Assembly (NCBI RefSeq): GCF_023555495.1
Contig: NZ_JALCZO010000004.1
Coordinates: 124,001-188,000, forward strand
Direction: 5' to 3'
DNA length: 64,000 nt
Source of the DNA: Polaribacter sp. Z022
GTDB taxonomy: Bacteria > Bacteroidota > Bacteroidia > Flavobacteriales > Flavobacteriaceae
This document shows positions 8,840 to 17,988 of the stretch, in pieces. The notes below the pieces were generated by a model that saw nothing but the letters and a program-made list of their open reading frames with translations, was not told the origin of the DNA and made no database searches. Both the position numbers and the translations under genes were made by a program. Positions within the stretch are counted from its first letter, which is position 1. Each line of letters begins with the position of its first letter.

Positions 8840-9529
8840 TTATTTAGTTACAAGATTAAAAGCTGCAGTTGCATGAATTTTAGTGGTATCAAATACAGGA
8901 ACAGAAACATCTTCTTGCTTTATTAATAAAGGAATTTCTGTACAACCTAAAATTACACCTTCTGCTCCATTTTTTAATAATTTATCTATTATTGAAAGGT
9001 ATTGTTCTTTAGAAGATTTTTTTATTTCTCCAGCTGCTAATTCATCATAAATAATTCTATGAATTTCGTTTCTATCTTCTAACTCAGGTATTACAGCTTC
9101 AATACCAAAAGAATTTAAAATAGTTACAAAGAAATCTTTTTCCATTGTATATTTTGTACCCAATAAAATTACTTTTTTCAGTTGCTTTTTAAGAATACTT
9201 TTAGATGTAGCTTCTGCAATATGAATTACAGGAATTTTAACTACATTTTTTACAGCCTCTATACACAAATGCATAGTATTTGCACAAATAAGTATACAAG
9301 TTGCACCTGCGTTTTCTAAATCTTTGGCAGCATTTGCCATAAGAACATTTAATTGCCCCCAATTAGATTCCTTTTGTAATTTAGATATTTCTCCAAAATC
9401 AAAAGAATTAATAACAACTTTAGCAGAATGAGGTTTTCCTAAAGAATTTGCATTCAATTCGTTTAAAATACGGTAATATAAAATGGTAGATTCTGGTGTA
9501 ATACCTCCAATTAATCCTATTTTGTTCAT
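8840..9529 (-). CDS. Aspartate/glutamate racemase family protein (YgeA/RacX-like)
   Basis: A 229-residue cytosolic enzyme of the cofactor-independent Asp/Glu racemase superfamily. The N-terminal signature KIGLIGGITPESTILYYR is typical of aspartate-racemase-like proteins. Both catalytic cysteines are present: Cys82 in ICANTMH and Cys196 in ILGCTEIP. The probable reaction is interconversion of L- and D-aspartate or another amino acid; substrate is not determined by sequence. A YcxB-like gene lies 10 bases upstream on the same strand, so the two may be co-transcribed. Confidence 0.88.
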   Translation of the reverse strand: MNKIGLIGGITPESTILYYRILNELNANSLGKPHSAKVVINSFDFGEISKLQKESNWGQLNVLMANAAKDLENAGATCILICANTMHLCIEAVKNVVKIPVIHIAEATSKSILKKQLKKVILLGTKYTMEKDFFVTILNSFGIEAVIPELEDRNEIHRIIYDELAAGEIKKSSKEQYLSIIDKLLKNGAEGVILGCTEIPLLIKQEDVSVPVFDTTKIHATAAFNLVTK

Positions 9530-9539
9530 AATAATTGTA

Positions 9540-10076
9540 TTATTTCCACTTCCATGTTATTTCATTAATATAACCAACTTTTAAATCTGAAAATATTTTT
9601 TTAAATTCTTCTTGATTTTGAATACAATGTTTTGGAATTATTAATGAAATATCAGTTTTAAATTTTATAAAAAAATGCGATTTAATTTCTATCAATTCTT
9701 TAATTTCAGAAGAATTAATTTTAGTTTCAGATGAAACATCTTTACCATAAATATGGTTTCCTTTAAATATAAGCTCTACTTCTTTATTGATTCTATTTTT
9801 ATAATTTTCTTTAATATATTTAAAAAAATACTTTTTATATCTCCATTTAGAATACACTGGGTAGAATAAAAACCATAGAATTGACACTATTGAAAAAACA
9901 AAAACTATAGTGATATCATTATTTTGATAACTTAAAAAAAGACCAATTAAAAAATATAAAATTGGTATTGAAACTCTAGAACGAAATCTTTTCTTTTTAT
10001 GTAATTGAGATTTTGATGAAGTATAAAGTTGATATTCTAAAAAATCAGATAGAGAGAGATAATATTGTAACTTCAA
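9540..10076 (-). CDS. YcxB-like two-helix membrane protein
   Basis: A 178-residue protein with two adjacent membrane helices (about residues 34-46 and 55-75) and a C-terminal soluble domain resembling the YcxB-like domain: NKEVELIFKGNHIYGKDVSS, then SSEIKELIEIKSHFFIKF and SLIIPKHCI. Function of this family is unknown. It is placed between the topoisomerase gene parC and the racemase, 23 bases and 10 bases away, so it may be expressed with either. Family assignment is moderate. Confidence 0.65.
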   Translation of the reverse strand: MKLQYYLSLSDFLEYQLYTSSKSQLHKKKRFRSRVSIPILYFLIGLFLSYQNNDITIVFVFSIVSILWFLFYPVYSKWRYKKYFFKYIKENYKNRINKEVELIFKGNHIYGKDVSSETKINSSEIKELIEIKSHFFIKFKTDISLIIPKHCIQNQEEFKKIFSDLKVGYINEITWKWK

Positions 10077-10099
10077 TTTATAAATTGTATTTAATTATT

Positions 10100-12814
10100 C
10101 TAAAACAAACTCTGTTGAGTATCATCATCAGTATTCTCCTTTTTTTTCTGAATTGCCTTCTTCAAAAGTGCTTTCTTTTTATCTTCTTTATCTTGTATTT
10201 CTAAAGTTGATGATTTTTCTATAGTTGGTATATCAATTGGTAATTTTTCTTCAACAATTTCTTCATCTACAACCTCTACTTCTTCAATTTTTTCTTCTGG
10301 TTCTTCATAAGGCAGTGATTCTAATAAATTAACGTTCTTAATTTTATCAACCGTTAATTGATTTCCTTGAGCCTTAATACCTTTTACTGCAATAAAATCT
10401 TCAAAATTAAGCTCTTCATTTTCTAAACTTCTTTTAGAGTATTGTACCTCTGCAATTGGTCTATAATCTGTAGCTATAATTTCTAATTTAGATTTGGCGT
10501 GTTCAGAAATAAAAGTTTCTTCTTTTTCTGGAGTCTCAATTAAAAAACGTTTTACATAATAACGTTCTTTTTCTCCATCAAAATAAATTGCAGATAATGG
10601 TTTGTTTGGTTTCCACTTTTCTAGCACAATCATATCATCTTCAAAATGCATTGCTAAATCTGGTTTTACAGCTTTTGCTTTTCCACTTTGAGTAACAATA
10701 AGTAATTTATCTTCTGCTCTAAATTCTCCTAACAACTCCCCTCTTTGGTCAACATTTAAACGTTGTACAGCATCATCAAACCAAATTTTACGAGGTTTTA
10801 AAGTGGATACTCCAGCAGATTTAAATTCTACTTTTCTAATAGGAAATTTAGAAATAGTATTACCTCTAACACCTCTTCCTTTTACAGCTAAATCTGCAAA
10901 ATCTATATCCCATTTTAACTTTTTAACAGAACCAACAGATCGTAAATTAATGGTTACAACTTCTGCTTCTCCATTAGGGTTTGCAGTAAAATACAATACC
11001 TTAGAACCTTTGCTACCATTAGTTAAATCGTATTCTTTATCACGTGTAACAGCAGTAACATTAAAACGTTTCATATAAGAAGGTCCTTTAGTACCATCTT
11101 TATACATAAAATTATAAACCGTTCTTTTGTCTTTCTTTTTAAAGACAGCAACATGTATAATATCTTTACCTACAAAAGTTTTAGAGTCTATTTTTGTTAC
11201 CATCATTTTACCATCTTTTCTAAAGACAATAATATCATCAATATCAGAACAATCACAAACAAATTCATCTCTTCTTAAAGAAGTTCCAATAAAACCTTCC
11301 TCTCTATTTACATACAATTTTGCATTATTCATGGCAACTTTAGAAGCTACAATATCATCAAAAATTCTAATTTCTGTTTTACGTTCTTTTCCTTTTCCGT
11401 ATTTTGTTTTTAGAGTTTTAAAATAATCAACTGCAAACTCAATTAGGTTGGCTAAATGATGTTTAACTCCTGCAATTTTATCTTCTAAACTTTCAATAAA
11501 TTGTTTAGCCTTATCAATATCAAATTTTGATATTTTCTTAATTCTGATTTCTGTTAAACGTGTAATATCTTCTTCTGTAATTGCACGTTTTAAATGTTTA
11601 ATATGCGGTTGTAAACCTTTATCTATAGCTTCAATTACTCCTTCCCAAGTTTCTTCTTCTTCTATATCTCTATAAATTCTGTTTTCTATAAAAATTCTTT
11701 CTAAAGAAGAAAAATGCCATTGTTCTTCTAATTCGTTTAACTGAATTTCTAACTCTCTTTTTAACAATTCTACTGTTAAATCTGTAGAGTGTTTTAGTAA
11801 CTGAGAAACCCCTAAAAATACGGGTGTATTTTCTTCAATTGTACAACATAAAGGAGAAATCGAAGTTTCGCAATTTGTAAAAGCGTATAATGCATCAATA
11901 GATTTATCAGGAGAAACATTTGGTGGTAAATGCACTAAAATTTCTACTTCTGCAGCTGTATTATCTTCAATCTTTTTTATCTTAATTTTACCTTTATCAT
12001 TGGCTTTTAAAATACTATCAATTAAAGACGATGTTGTTGTAGAAAACGGAATCTCATTAATAACCAACGTTTTTTTATCTAGTTGAGAAATTTTTGCTCT
12101 TACTCTAACCTTCCCTCCTCTTTTTCCATCATTATAATTGGTAAAATCTGCAATTCCACCTGTTAAAAAATCAGGAACAATCTTAAAGCTTCTACCTTTT
12201 AAATATTTTATAGAAGCATCAATTAGTTCATTAAAGTTGTGTGGCAATATTTTAGTTGATAAACCTACAGCAATACCTTCTGCACCTTGTGCTAATAAAA
12301 GCGGAAACTTAACAGGTAAATCTATTGGTTCTTTTCTTCTACCATCATAAGACAATTTCCATTCTGTAGTTTTCGGATTAAAAACAACATCCAAAGCAAA
12401 TTTAGATAAACGTGCCTCAATATATCTAGAAGCAGCAGCTCTATCTCCTGTTAAGATATTACCCCAGTTTCCTTGCATATCAATCAGCAATTCTTTCTGA
12501 CCAATTTGTACCATTGCATCAGCAATAGATGCATCTCCATGAGGATGATATTGCATGGTATGTCCCACAATATTTGCTACTTTATTGTAACGCCCATCAT
12601 CTAAATCTTTCATAGAATGCATAATTCTACGCTGCACAGGTTTTAATCCGTCTTCTAAAGAAGGTACTGCTCTTTCTAAAATTACATACGAAGCATAATC
12701 TAAAAACCACTCTTTGTACATTCCTGTAACTTTGGTAATGGTTTCTCCTTGAGGATTTTCGCCCTCATTTATCAATTCTTCTTCGTGTTCGTTTTCGTTT
12801 ATTTCTTCACTCAT
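10100..12814 (-). CDS. parC: DNA topoisomerase IV subunit A
   Basis: A 904-residue subunit that cuts and rejoins DNA in the A2B2 topoisomerase IV complex and decatenates daughter chromosomes. The catalytic tyrosine is Tyr131 (AASRYIEARLS), preceded by the quinolone-region motif HPHGDASIADAM. The breakage-reunion core runs to about residue 490, followed by a beta-pinwheel C-terminal domain (about 500-800) and a long acidic then Lys-rich tail (EEVEVVDEEIVEEK, KKKALLKKAIQKKK). It is ParC rather than GyrA because it lies just downstream of a parE-like gene and has an acidic N-terminal extension common in Bacteroidota ParC. The position matching E. coli Ser80 is Ala95, which is worth noting for quinolone response. 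Confidence 0.93.
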   Translation of the reverse strand: MSEEINENEHEEELINEGENPQGETITKVTGMYKEWFLDYASYVILERAVPSLEDGLKPVQRRIMHSMKDLDDGRYNKVANIVGHTMQYHPHGDASIADAMVQIGQKELLIDMQGNWGNILTGDRAAASRYIEARLSKFALDVVFNPKTTEWKLSYDGRRKEPIDLPVKFPLLLAQGAEGIAVGLSTKILPHNFNELIDASIKYLKGRSFKIVPDFLTGGIADFTNYNDGKRGGKVRVRAKISQLDKKTLVINEIPFSTTTSSLIDSILKANDKGKIKIKKIEDNTAAEVEILVHLPPNVSPDKSIDALYAFTNCETSISPLCCTIEENTPVFLGVSQLLKHSTDLTVELLKRELEIQLNELEEQWHFSSLERIFIENRIYRDIEEEETWEGVIEAIDKGLQPHIKHLKRAITEEDITRLTEIRIKKISKFDIDKAKQFIESLEDKIAGVKHHLANLIEFAVDYFKTLKTKYGKGKERKTEIRIFDDIVASKVAMNNAKLYVNREEGFIGTSLRRDEFVCDCSDIDDIIVFRKDGKMMVTKIDSKTFVGKDIIHVAVFKKKDKRTVYNFMYKDGTKGPSYMKRFNVTAVTRDKEYDLTNGSKGSKVLYFTANPNGEAEVVTINLRSVGSVKKLKWDIDFADLAVKGRGVRGNTISKFPIRKVEFKSAGVSTLKPRKIWFDDAVQRLNVDQRGELLGEFRAEDKLLIVTQSGKAKAVKPDLAMHFEDDMIVLEKWKPNKPLSAIYFDGEKERYYVKRFLIETPEKEETFISEHAKSKLEIIATDYRPIAEVQYSKRSLENEELNFEDFIAVKGIKAQGNQLTVDKIKNVNLLESLPYEEPEEKIEEVEVVDEEIVEEKLPIDIPTIEKSSTLEIQDKEDKKKALLKKAIQKKKENTDDDTQQSLF

Positions 12815-12898
12815 TTAAAAAAACGTTTATTCGTTTAAGAGTTTATTTTTTATTTTTTGGCGTTTTAACAGGCTTTACGTTATATCTTTTTAGTTTTG

Positions 12899-12946
12899 TT
12901 CTCGATACAAATTTGTTCATTCTTCACAAATTCACTCAAACTGACA
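12899..12946 (-). repeat. Single arm of a dispersed flavobacterial repeat
   Basis: The stretch starting TTCTCGATACAAATTTG and ending ACTCAAACTGACA closely follows the left arm of the large inverted repeat at 17753-17892 (ATCTCGATACAAAATT ... ACTCGATGTGACA). It lies in the 188-base gap between parC and the small membrane-protein gene. Nothing else with clear function is visible in that gap. Confidence 0.6.
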
Positions 12947-13002
12947 ACTAAAAAGGATGCCACTTCAATCCTTAACGCATGCATATTTGCCAACTATTCT
13001 TT

Positions 13003-13209
13003 TTAATCAGAATCTTTTTTATCTTTATTTTTAATCTGTAATGAAATAATTATCATTATTCCTGCTAATACTCCAAAAAAAGCACCAGAATTCTTTTTAC
13101 TTGATAAATCACTCCAATCAATTTGAAATAACCAAAACAGACTAAAAGCTAAAAATAAAACAGAAAATATATTCTTAATTAATTTTGTGTTATACTTCTT
13201 CTTCAACAT
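13003..13209 (-). CDS. Small two-helix membrane protein
   Basis: A 68-residue protein with a basic N-terminus, one hydrophobic helix (about 13-29), a short polar loop ([10 protein letters not shown]) and a second helix (about 43-58), then a charged tail. It overlaps the 3' end of parE by 20 bases in another frame, so translation probably depends on ribosomes finishing parE. No family recognised. Position between parE and parC suggests it is simply carried in the operon. Confidence 0.55.
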   Translation of the reverse strand: MLKKKYNTKLIKNIFSVLFLAFSLFWLFQIDWSDLSSKKNSGAFFGVLAGIMIIISLQIKNKDKKDSD

Positions 13210-15049
13210 AATCTAGTTCTACTTTTAAGTTCTCAATAATAAATTTCTGTCTGTCTGGTGTATTTTTTCCCATATAAAACTGCAACATTTGTTCTATAGA
13301 CATTTCTTTGTCTAACATTACAGGGTCTAAACGAATATCATTTCCAATAAAATGCACAAATTCATTTGGCGAAATCTCACCCAAACCTTTAAATCGAGTT
13401 ATTTCTGGTTTTCCTCTTAATTTTTCTATAGCTTCTCTTTTTTCTTCATCAGAATAACAGTAAAAAGTTTGTTTTTTATTTCTTACTCTAAAAAGTGGCG
13501 TTTCTAAAATATACAAATGCCCTTCTTTTATCAATTCAGGAAAAAACTGTAAAAAGAATGTTATTAATAACAAACGAATGTGCATTCCATCAACATCGGC
13601 ATCAGTTGCAATTACAATATTGTTATAACGTAAATCTTCTAAACCATCTTCTATATTTAAAGCTGCTTGCAATAAATTAAATTCTTCATTTTCATACACA
13701 ATTTTCTTACTTAATCCATAAGAGTTTAAAGGCTTTCCTTTTAAACTAAAAACGGCTTGTGTATTTACATTTCTAGATTTTGTTATAGAACCAGAAGCAG
13801 AATCTCCCTCTGTAATAAACAACGTAGTTTCTAAGTAATTCTCTTTTTTAATATCACCTAAATGAATTCTACAATCGCGTAATTTCTTATTGTGTAAACT
13901 TGCTTTTTTGGCTCTATCTCTTGCTAATTTTCTAATTCCAGAAAGTTCTTTACGTTCTTTTTCTGCCTGAACAATCTTTTTAAGTAACTTATCTGCAACT
14001 TCTGTATTTCTATGCAGGTAGTTATCTAATTTTGTTTTTACAAAATCATTTATATAAGTTCTTACAGTTGGTAAATCTCCTCCCATTTCTGTAGAACCTA
14101 ATTTTGTTTTTGTTTGACTTTCAAAAACAGGTTCCATTACCTTAATTGCAATTGCAGAAATTATAGATTTACGAACATCAGAAGCTTCAAAATTTTTCCC
14201 AAAGAAATCTCTAATTGTTTTTACTACAGATTCTCTAAAAGCTGCTTGATGTGTTCCTCCTTGTGTGGTATGTTGTCCGTTTACAAAAGAATGATATTCT
14301 TCTGAATATTGTGTTTTACTATGAGTAATAGCCACCTCAATATCATCTCCTTTTAAATGAATTATTGGATACAACATATCATCTTGATTATTGTTATCTT
14401 CTAATAAATCTTTTAACCCATTTTCCGAGAAAAACTTTTCTCCATTAAAAATAATAGTTAATCCAGGATTTAGATAAACATAATTCTTAAGCATTTTTGC
14501 TACATATTCATTCCTGAATTTGTAGTTTTTAAAAATACTTTCATCAGGAATAAAAGAAACTTTAGTTCCTTTTCTTCTAGAAGATTCTTCTAAAAATTCT
14601 TCATTTTCTAAGTTCCCTTGAGAAAATTCTGCTGAAGCAGATTTTCCTTCTCTAGAAGATTCTACTCTAAAATAAGAAGAAAGTGCATTTACTGCTTTTG
14701 TACCAACTCCATTTAAACCTACAGATTTTTTAAACGCTTTAGAGTCGTATTTACCTCCAGTGTTCATTTTAGAAACTACGTCAACTACTTTACCTAAAGG
14801 TATTCCACGTCCATAATCTCTAACAGTAACTTTGCTTCCTTGTATAGAAATTTCAATGGTTTTACCTGCTCCCATTACATATTCATCAATGGAATTGTCT
14901 AAAACCTCTTTTACTAAAATATAAATACCATCATCTGCAGAAGATCCATCACCCAATTTACCAATGTACATTCCTGGACGCATTCTAATATGCTCTTTCC
15001 AATCTAATGAACGAATATTATCTTCTGTATATTTTGTTTCTTTACTCAT
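13190..15049 (-). CDS. parE: DNA topoisomerase IV subunit B
   Basis: A 619-residue ATPase subunit of topoisomerase IV. The GHKL ATPase domain is clear ([32 protein letters not shown]), followed by the transducer domain with QTKTKLGS and the TOPRIM domain ([11 protein letters not shown], then [10 protein letters not shown]) and the C-terminal PDRQKFI end typical of ParE. The start is set at the ATG at 15049 ([20 protein letters not shown]); an in-frame ATG 57 bases further upstream gives a non-conserved extension and is less likely. Downstream genes are a small membrane protein and parC. Lack of the GyrB insert and the neighbouring parC support ParE over GyrB. Confidence 0.93.
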   Translation of the reverse strand: MSKETKYTEDNIRSLDWKEHIRMRPGMYIGKLGDGSSADDGIYILVKEVLDNSIDEYVMGAGKTIEISIQGSKVTVRDYGRGIPLGKVVDVVSKMNTGGKYDSKAFKKSVGLNGVGTKAVNALSSYFRVESSREGKSASAEFSQGNLENEEFLEESSRRKGTKVSFIPDESIFKNYKFRNEYVAKMLKNYVYLNPGLTIIFNGEKFFSENGLKDLLEDNNNQDDMLYPIIHLKGDDIEVAITHSKTQYSEEYHSFVNGQHTTQGGTHQAAFRESVVKTIRDFFGKNFEASDVRKSIISAIAIKVMEPVFESQTKTKLGSTEMGGDLPTVRTYINDFVKTKLDNYLHRNTEVADKLLKKIVQAEKERKELSGIRKLARDRAKKASLHNKKLRDCRIHLGDIKKENYLETTLFITEGDSASGSITKSRNVNTQAVFSLKGKPLNSYGLSKKIVYENEEFNLLQAALNIEDGLEDLRYNNIVIATDADVDGMHIRLLLITFFLQFFPELIKEGHLYILETPLFRVRNKKQTFYCYSDEEKREAIEKLRGKPEITRFKGLGEISPNEFVHFIGNDIRLDPVMLDKEMSIEQMLQFYMGKNTPDRQKFIIENLKVELDYVEEEV

Positions 15050-15103
15050 GAAATCTCTTACTGTTAGTAGGTTTGAAGCCTCGCTAAAATAACATTTAAC
15101 TAT

Positions 15104-15140
15104 CAAAATTAAAACACCTCTGTTAATTAGTTATTAACAG
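15104..15140 (-). promoter_or_regulatory. Promoter of parE with an inverted repeat upstream
   Basis: On the minus strand TAATTTTG (15111-15104) fits TAnnTTTG. A perfect 8-bp inverted repeat CTGTTAAT-N5-ATTAACAG (15120-15140) lies over the expected -33 region, a place where a regulator could bind. It sits between divergent parE and lysA and could serve either. Confidence 0.45.
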
Positions 15141-15241
15141 GATTTCAACTACAAAAAGATGTTAAAAATCTATTAAAAATCACAAAATAAAACAATATGT
15201 TGTATTTTTAAACATGTGGTTTTTTAAGTCAGTTAATTTAC

Positions 15242-15249
15242 TACATTTG
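15242..15249 (+). promoter_or_regulatory. -7 element of the lysA promoter
   Basis: TACATTTG fits the TAnnTTTG consensus and lies 25 bases upstream of the GTG start of lysA. No good -33 TTTG is seen at the right distance. Confidence 0.5.
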
Positions 15250-15273
15250 AAGTCTGAATAAAAATAAGACAAA

Positions 15274-16518
15274 GTGGAAAATACACAATTAGTAGAATTA
15301 GCAAATAAATACGGAAGTCCTTTATATGTATATGATACAGATAAAATAGAATCTCAATATAACAGATTAACAAATGCTTTTAGTAGCGTTAAAAATTTGA
15401 AATTAAACTATGCTGTAAAAGCTCTTTCTAACGTAAATATTTTAAAATTCTTTAAAAATTTAGGTTCTGGCTTAGATACTGTTTCTTTTCAAGAAGTACA
15501 ATTGTGTTTAACTACTGGTATAGAACCTCATGATATAATTTTTACACCAAATGGAGTTTCTTTATCTGAAATTGAAGAGGTTGCAAAATTAGGGGTTCAA
15601 ATTAATATTGATAACCTTTCTATTTTAGAACAATTTGGTCAAAAACATCCAAATACACCTGTGTGTGTACGTATAAACCCACATATTATGGCTGGTGGAA
15701 ATTCTAAAATTTCTGTAGGTCATATAGATTCTAAATTCGGAATTTCAATTCACCAAGTGCCTCACATTAAACGTGTTGTAGAAAACACTGGTATGAATAT
15801 AAACGGAATTCATATGCACACTGGGTCTGATATTTTAGATATCGATACTTTTTTACGTGCTTCTGATATCTTGTTTGATGTTGCAAGACAATTTGAAAAC
15901 ATAGATTTTATTGATTTTGGTAGTGGATTTAAAGTACCTTATAAAGAAGGTGATATTTCTACAGATATTGAACAACTAGGAGTGCAATTATCAGCAAGAT
16001 TTAATGAGTTTTGTGTAGAATATGGAAAAGACATTACATTAATGTTTGAACCTGGTAAATTCTTAGTTTCAGAAGCGGGTTCTTTCTTAGCTAAAGTTAA
16101 TGTTGTTAAACAAACAACTTCTACTGTGTTTGCACATGTAGATTCTGGTTTTAACCATTTGGTAAGACCAATGATGTACGATTCTTATCATCACATTACA
16201 AATGCTTCAAATCCTAATGGAAGAGACAGGTATTATTCTGTTGTAGGGTATATTTGTGAAACAGATACGTTTGCATCTAACAGAAGAATAGCAGAAATTT
16301 CTGAAGAGGATATTTTACGTTTCCACAATGCTGGTGCATATTGTTTCTCTATGGCTTCTAATTATAACTCTCGTTATTTACCTGCAGAAGTTATGGTACA
16401 TAAAGGAAAAGATTATTTAATTAGAAAAAGGCAAACTATAGAAGATATTTTAAACAACCAAGAAGTTGTAGAATTTTCAAATAAAAAAATTGCTAAAACC
16501 GAAAAAGTAGAAGCATAA
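15274..16518 (+). CDS. lysA: Diaminopimelate decarboxylase
   Basis: A 414-residue PLP enzyme of the alanine-racemase fold (type III) that makes lysine from meso-diaminopimelate in the last step of lysine synthesis. PLP lysine is Lys49 in NYAVKALSN; HMHTGSDI, the glycine-rich FGSGF and MFEPGKFLV follow, with ICETDTF (catalytic Cys) and GAYCFSMASNYN near the end. It begins with GTG; no ATG further in gives a better N-terminus. It stands alone with a promoter upstream and a terminator downstream, and is transcribed away from parE. Confidence 0.93.
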   Translation: MENTQLVELANKYGSPLYVYDTDKIESQYNRLTNAFSSVKNLKLNYAVKALSNVNILKFFKNLGSGLDTVSFQEVQLCLTTGIEPHDIIFTPNGVSLSEIEEVAKLGVQINIDNLSILEQFGQKHPNTPVCVRINPHIMAGGNSKISVGHIDSKFGISIHQVPHIKRVVENTGMNINGIHMHTGSDILDIDTFLRASDILFDVARQFENIDFIDFGSGFKVPYKEGDISTDIEQLGVQLSARFNEFCVEYGKDITLMFEPGKFLVSEAGSFLAKVNVVKQTTSTVFAHVDSGFNHLVRPMMYDSYHHITNASNPNGRDRYYSVVGYICETDTFASNRRIAEISEEDILRFHNAGAYCFSMASNYNSRYLPAEVMVHKGKDYLIRKRQTIEDILNNQEVVEFSNKKIAKTEKVEA

Positions 16519-16540
16519 ATACAAATGTTAATAACACTTT

Positions 16541-16581
16541 AAATCCATCAAAAAAAGCTTATTTTTTGGTGGATTTTTTTT
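16541..16581 (+). terminator. Intrinsic terminator after lysA
   Basis: Imperfect stem AATCCATCAAAAAA with TTTTTTGGTGGATT, followed by a T-run, just downstream of lysA. Confidence 0.85.
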
Positions 16582-16614
16582 ACTTTTACTTAACAAACAA
16601 AAACACAATTAAAC

Positions 16615-17226
16615 ATGAAAATATTAGGAATAGGTAGCAACTACGTTACTGATTTAAAAGACATTGAAGAAAAAAAGAAAGGCAAAAAATTTATTTTTTC
16701 AAAACCAGAATCTAGTTTGGCAGTAAACTGTGATGTTGAATACCCAAGTAGCATTACTAACGAATTGATTTACGAAGTAGAATTAGTGGTTAAAATTGGT
16801 AAAGAAGGTAAAAACATTTCTAAAGAAGAGGCAAACTCTTACATTTCAGAAATTGCTGTTGGTATCGATTATACTGCTACTGATATTCTTAAAAATGCAA
16901 GAGAAACAAAACACCCTTGGGAATTTGCAAAAGGATTTGATGGTGCAGCACCAATTTCTAGTTTTAAACCAGTTTCTGATTATAATTTAGAAGATATAGA
17001 TTTCGACTTAAAAATTAACGGAGAAGAAAAACAAAAAAGTAATACAGCATACATGATTAACGATTTTGCTGATATTATTGTGTTTATTTCTGAATACATG
17101 ACCTTACAACCAGGTGATTTAATTTTTACAGGAACTCCTGCTCTTGGTAAAGGTGAAATTTTTAAAGGAGATCATTTACAATGTTCTGTAAATGGAGAAT
17201 TGTTGTTAGATTTTAAAATGATATAA
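16615..17226 (+). CDS. Fumarylacetoacetate hydrolase family protein
   Basis: A 203-residue single-domain member of the FAH family (acylpyruvase/oxaloacetate decarboxylase-like, YcgM type), cytosolic and metal dependent. The metal ligands are visible as the two Glu in YEVELVV and the Asp in GFDGAAP; further signatures are VGIDYTATD and GDLIFTGTPAL. These short family members hydrolyse acylpyruvates or decarboxylate oxaloacetate; the substrate here cannot be chosen. A GNAT gene follows 10 bases downstream. Confidence 0.88.
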   Translation: MKILGIGSNYVTDLKDIEEKKKGKKFIFSKPESSLAVNCDVEYPSSITNELIYEVELVVKIGKEGKNISKEEANSYISEIAVGIDYTATDILKNARETKHPWEFAKGFDGAAPISSFKPVSDYNLEDIDFDLKINGEEKQKSNTAYMINDFADIIVFISEYMTLQPGDLIFTGTPALGKGEIFKGDHLQCSVNGELLLDFKMI

Positions 17227-17236
17227 TCTTTTTTTG

Positions 17237-17752
17237 ATGAAAATCAGACTTTCTACTTTTGATGATATTCCACAAATTGAAATCATAATTAATGATGCTA
17301 AAACGTATTTAGCATCTTTAAATATTGATCAATGGCAAAATGGATATCCAAATGCTGAACAAGTAGAAAATGACATTAAAAAAGGTGAAAGTTATGTGGT
17401 TGTTAATGATGAAAACAAAGTGATAGCAACATCAATGTTTACATTAAGAAAAGAACCTACATATAAAGAAATTTTTGACGGAAAATGGCTTGTTTCTGAA
17501 GATGAAATTTATGGTGTAATTCATAGAATGGCTATTAAAAAAGAATTCAGAAAATTAGGTTTAGCTACTTTTTTGTTTGATGAATTTCATCAGCAATTAA
17601 AAGATAAAAACATTCAAAGTTTAAAGATTGATACACATGAAGATAATCTTGGAATGCAATCATTAATCAAAAAACTGGGTTACAAATATTGTGGAATTAT
17701 CTACACCAGTTACAACGCAAAAAGATTGGCTTTTGAGAAAGTTGTTTCTTAG
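17237..17752 (+). CDS. GNAT-family N-acetyltransferase
   Basis: A 171-residue acyltransferase. The acetyl-CoA pyrophosphate loop appears as KKEFRKLGLATFLFDEF (Q/RxxGxG/A pattern), preceded by the beta-strand VIHRMAIK and followed by a C-terminal LKIDTHEDNLGMQSLIKKLG segment typical of the fold. The ATG at 17237 is preferred to the TTG one codon earlier. Substrate unknown. It follows the FAH-family gene by 10 bases and is probably co-transcribed. Confidence 0.85.
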   Translation: MKIRLSTFDDIPQIEIIINDAKTYLASLNIDQWQNGYPNAEQVENDIKKGESYVVVNDENKVIATSMFTLRKEPTYKEIFDGKWLVSEDEIYGVIHRMAIKKEFRKLGLATFLFDEFHQQLKDKNIQSLKIDTHEDNLGMQSLIKKLGYKYCGIIYTSYNAKRLAFEKVVS

Positions 17753-17892
17753 AAAACATCTCGATACAAAATTCTAGAAAAAAGAATTTCACTCGATGTG
17801 ACATTACGTGAGTTTCAGAACTTAACAATAAAAATATGCTGTCATTTCGAGTGATTTTTTGACGAAGGAAGAAAAATTGTATCGAGAAGTTT
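17753..17892. repeat. Large imperfect inverted repeat (dispersed repeat, full copy)
   Basis: Two arms of about 50 bases face each other: left 17753-17803 (ATCTCGATACAAAATT ... TCACTCGATGTGACA) and right 17840-17892 (TGTCATTTCGAGTGA ... AATTGTATCGAGAAG). It could fold into a long hairpin. Single arms or shortened versions occur elsewhere in the window (12899-12946, 40528-40598, and inside topB). No open reading frame is inside. It lies between a GNAT gene and tex and has no clear regulatory role. Confidence 0.8.
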
Positions 17893-17933
17893 TATTTTCA
17901 TCCTACCCAAACACAAAATAAAAGTATATTTAC

Positions 17934-17969
17934 AACCTCATAAATTCATTTTTATGAGGTTTCTTTTTT
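17934..17969 (+). terminator. Intrinsic terminator upstream of tex
   Basis: Perfect 11-bp stem AACCTCATAAA/TTTATGAGGTT with a 6-base loop and a T-run. It ends transcription of the FAH/GNAT unit. Confidence 0.88.
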
Positions 17970-17988
17970 AGATAAAATTCAAAAATAA

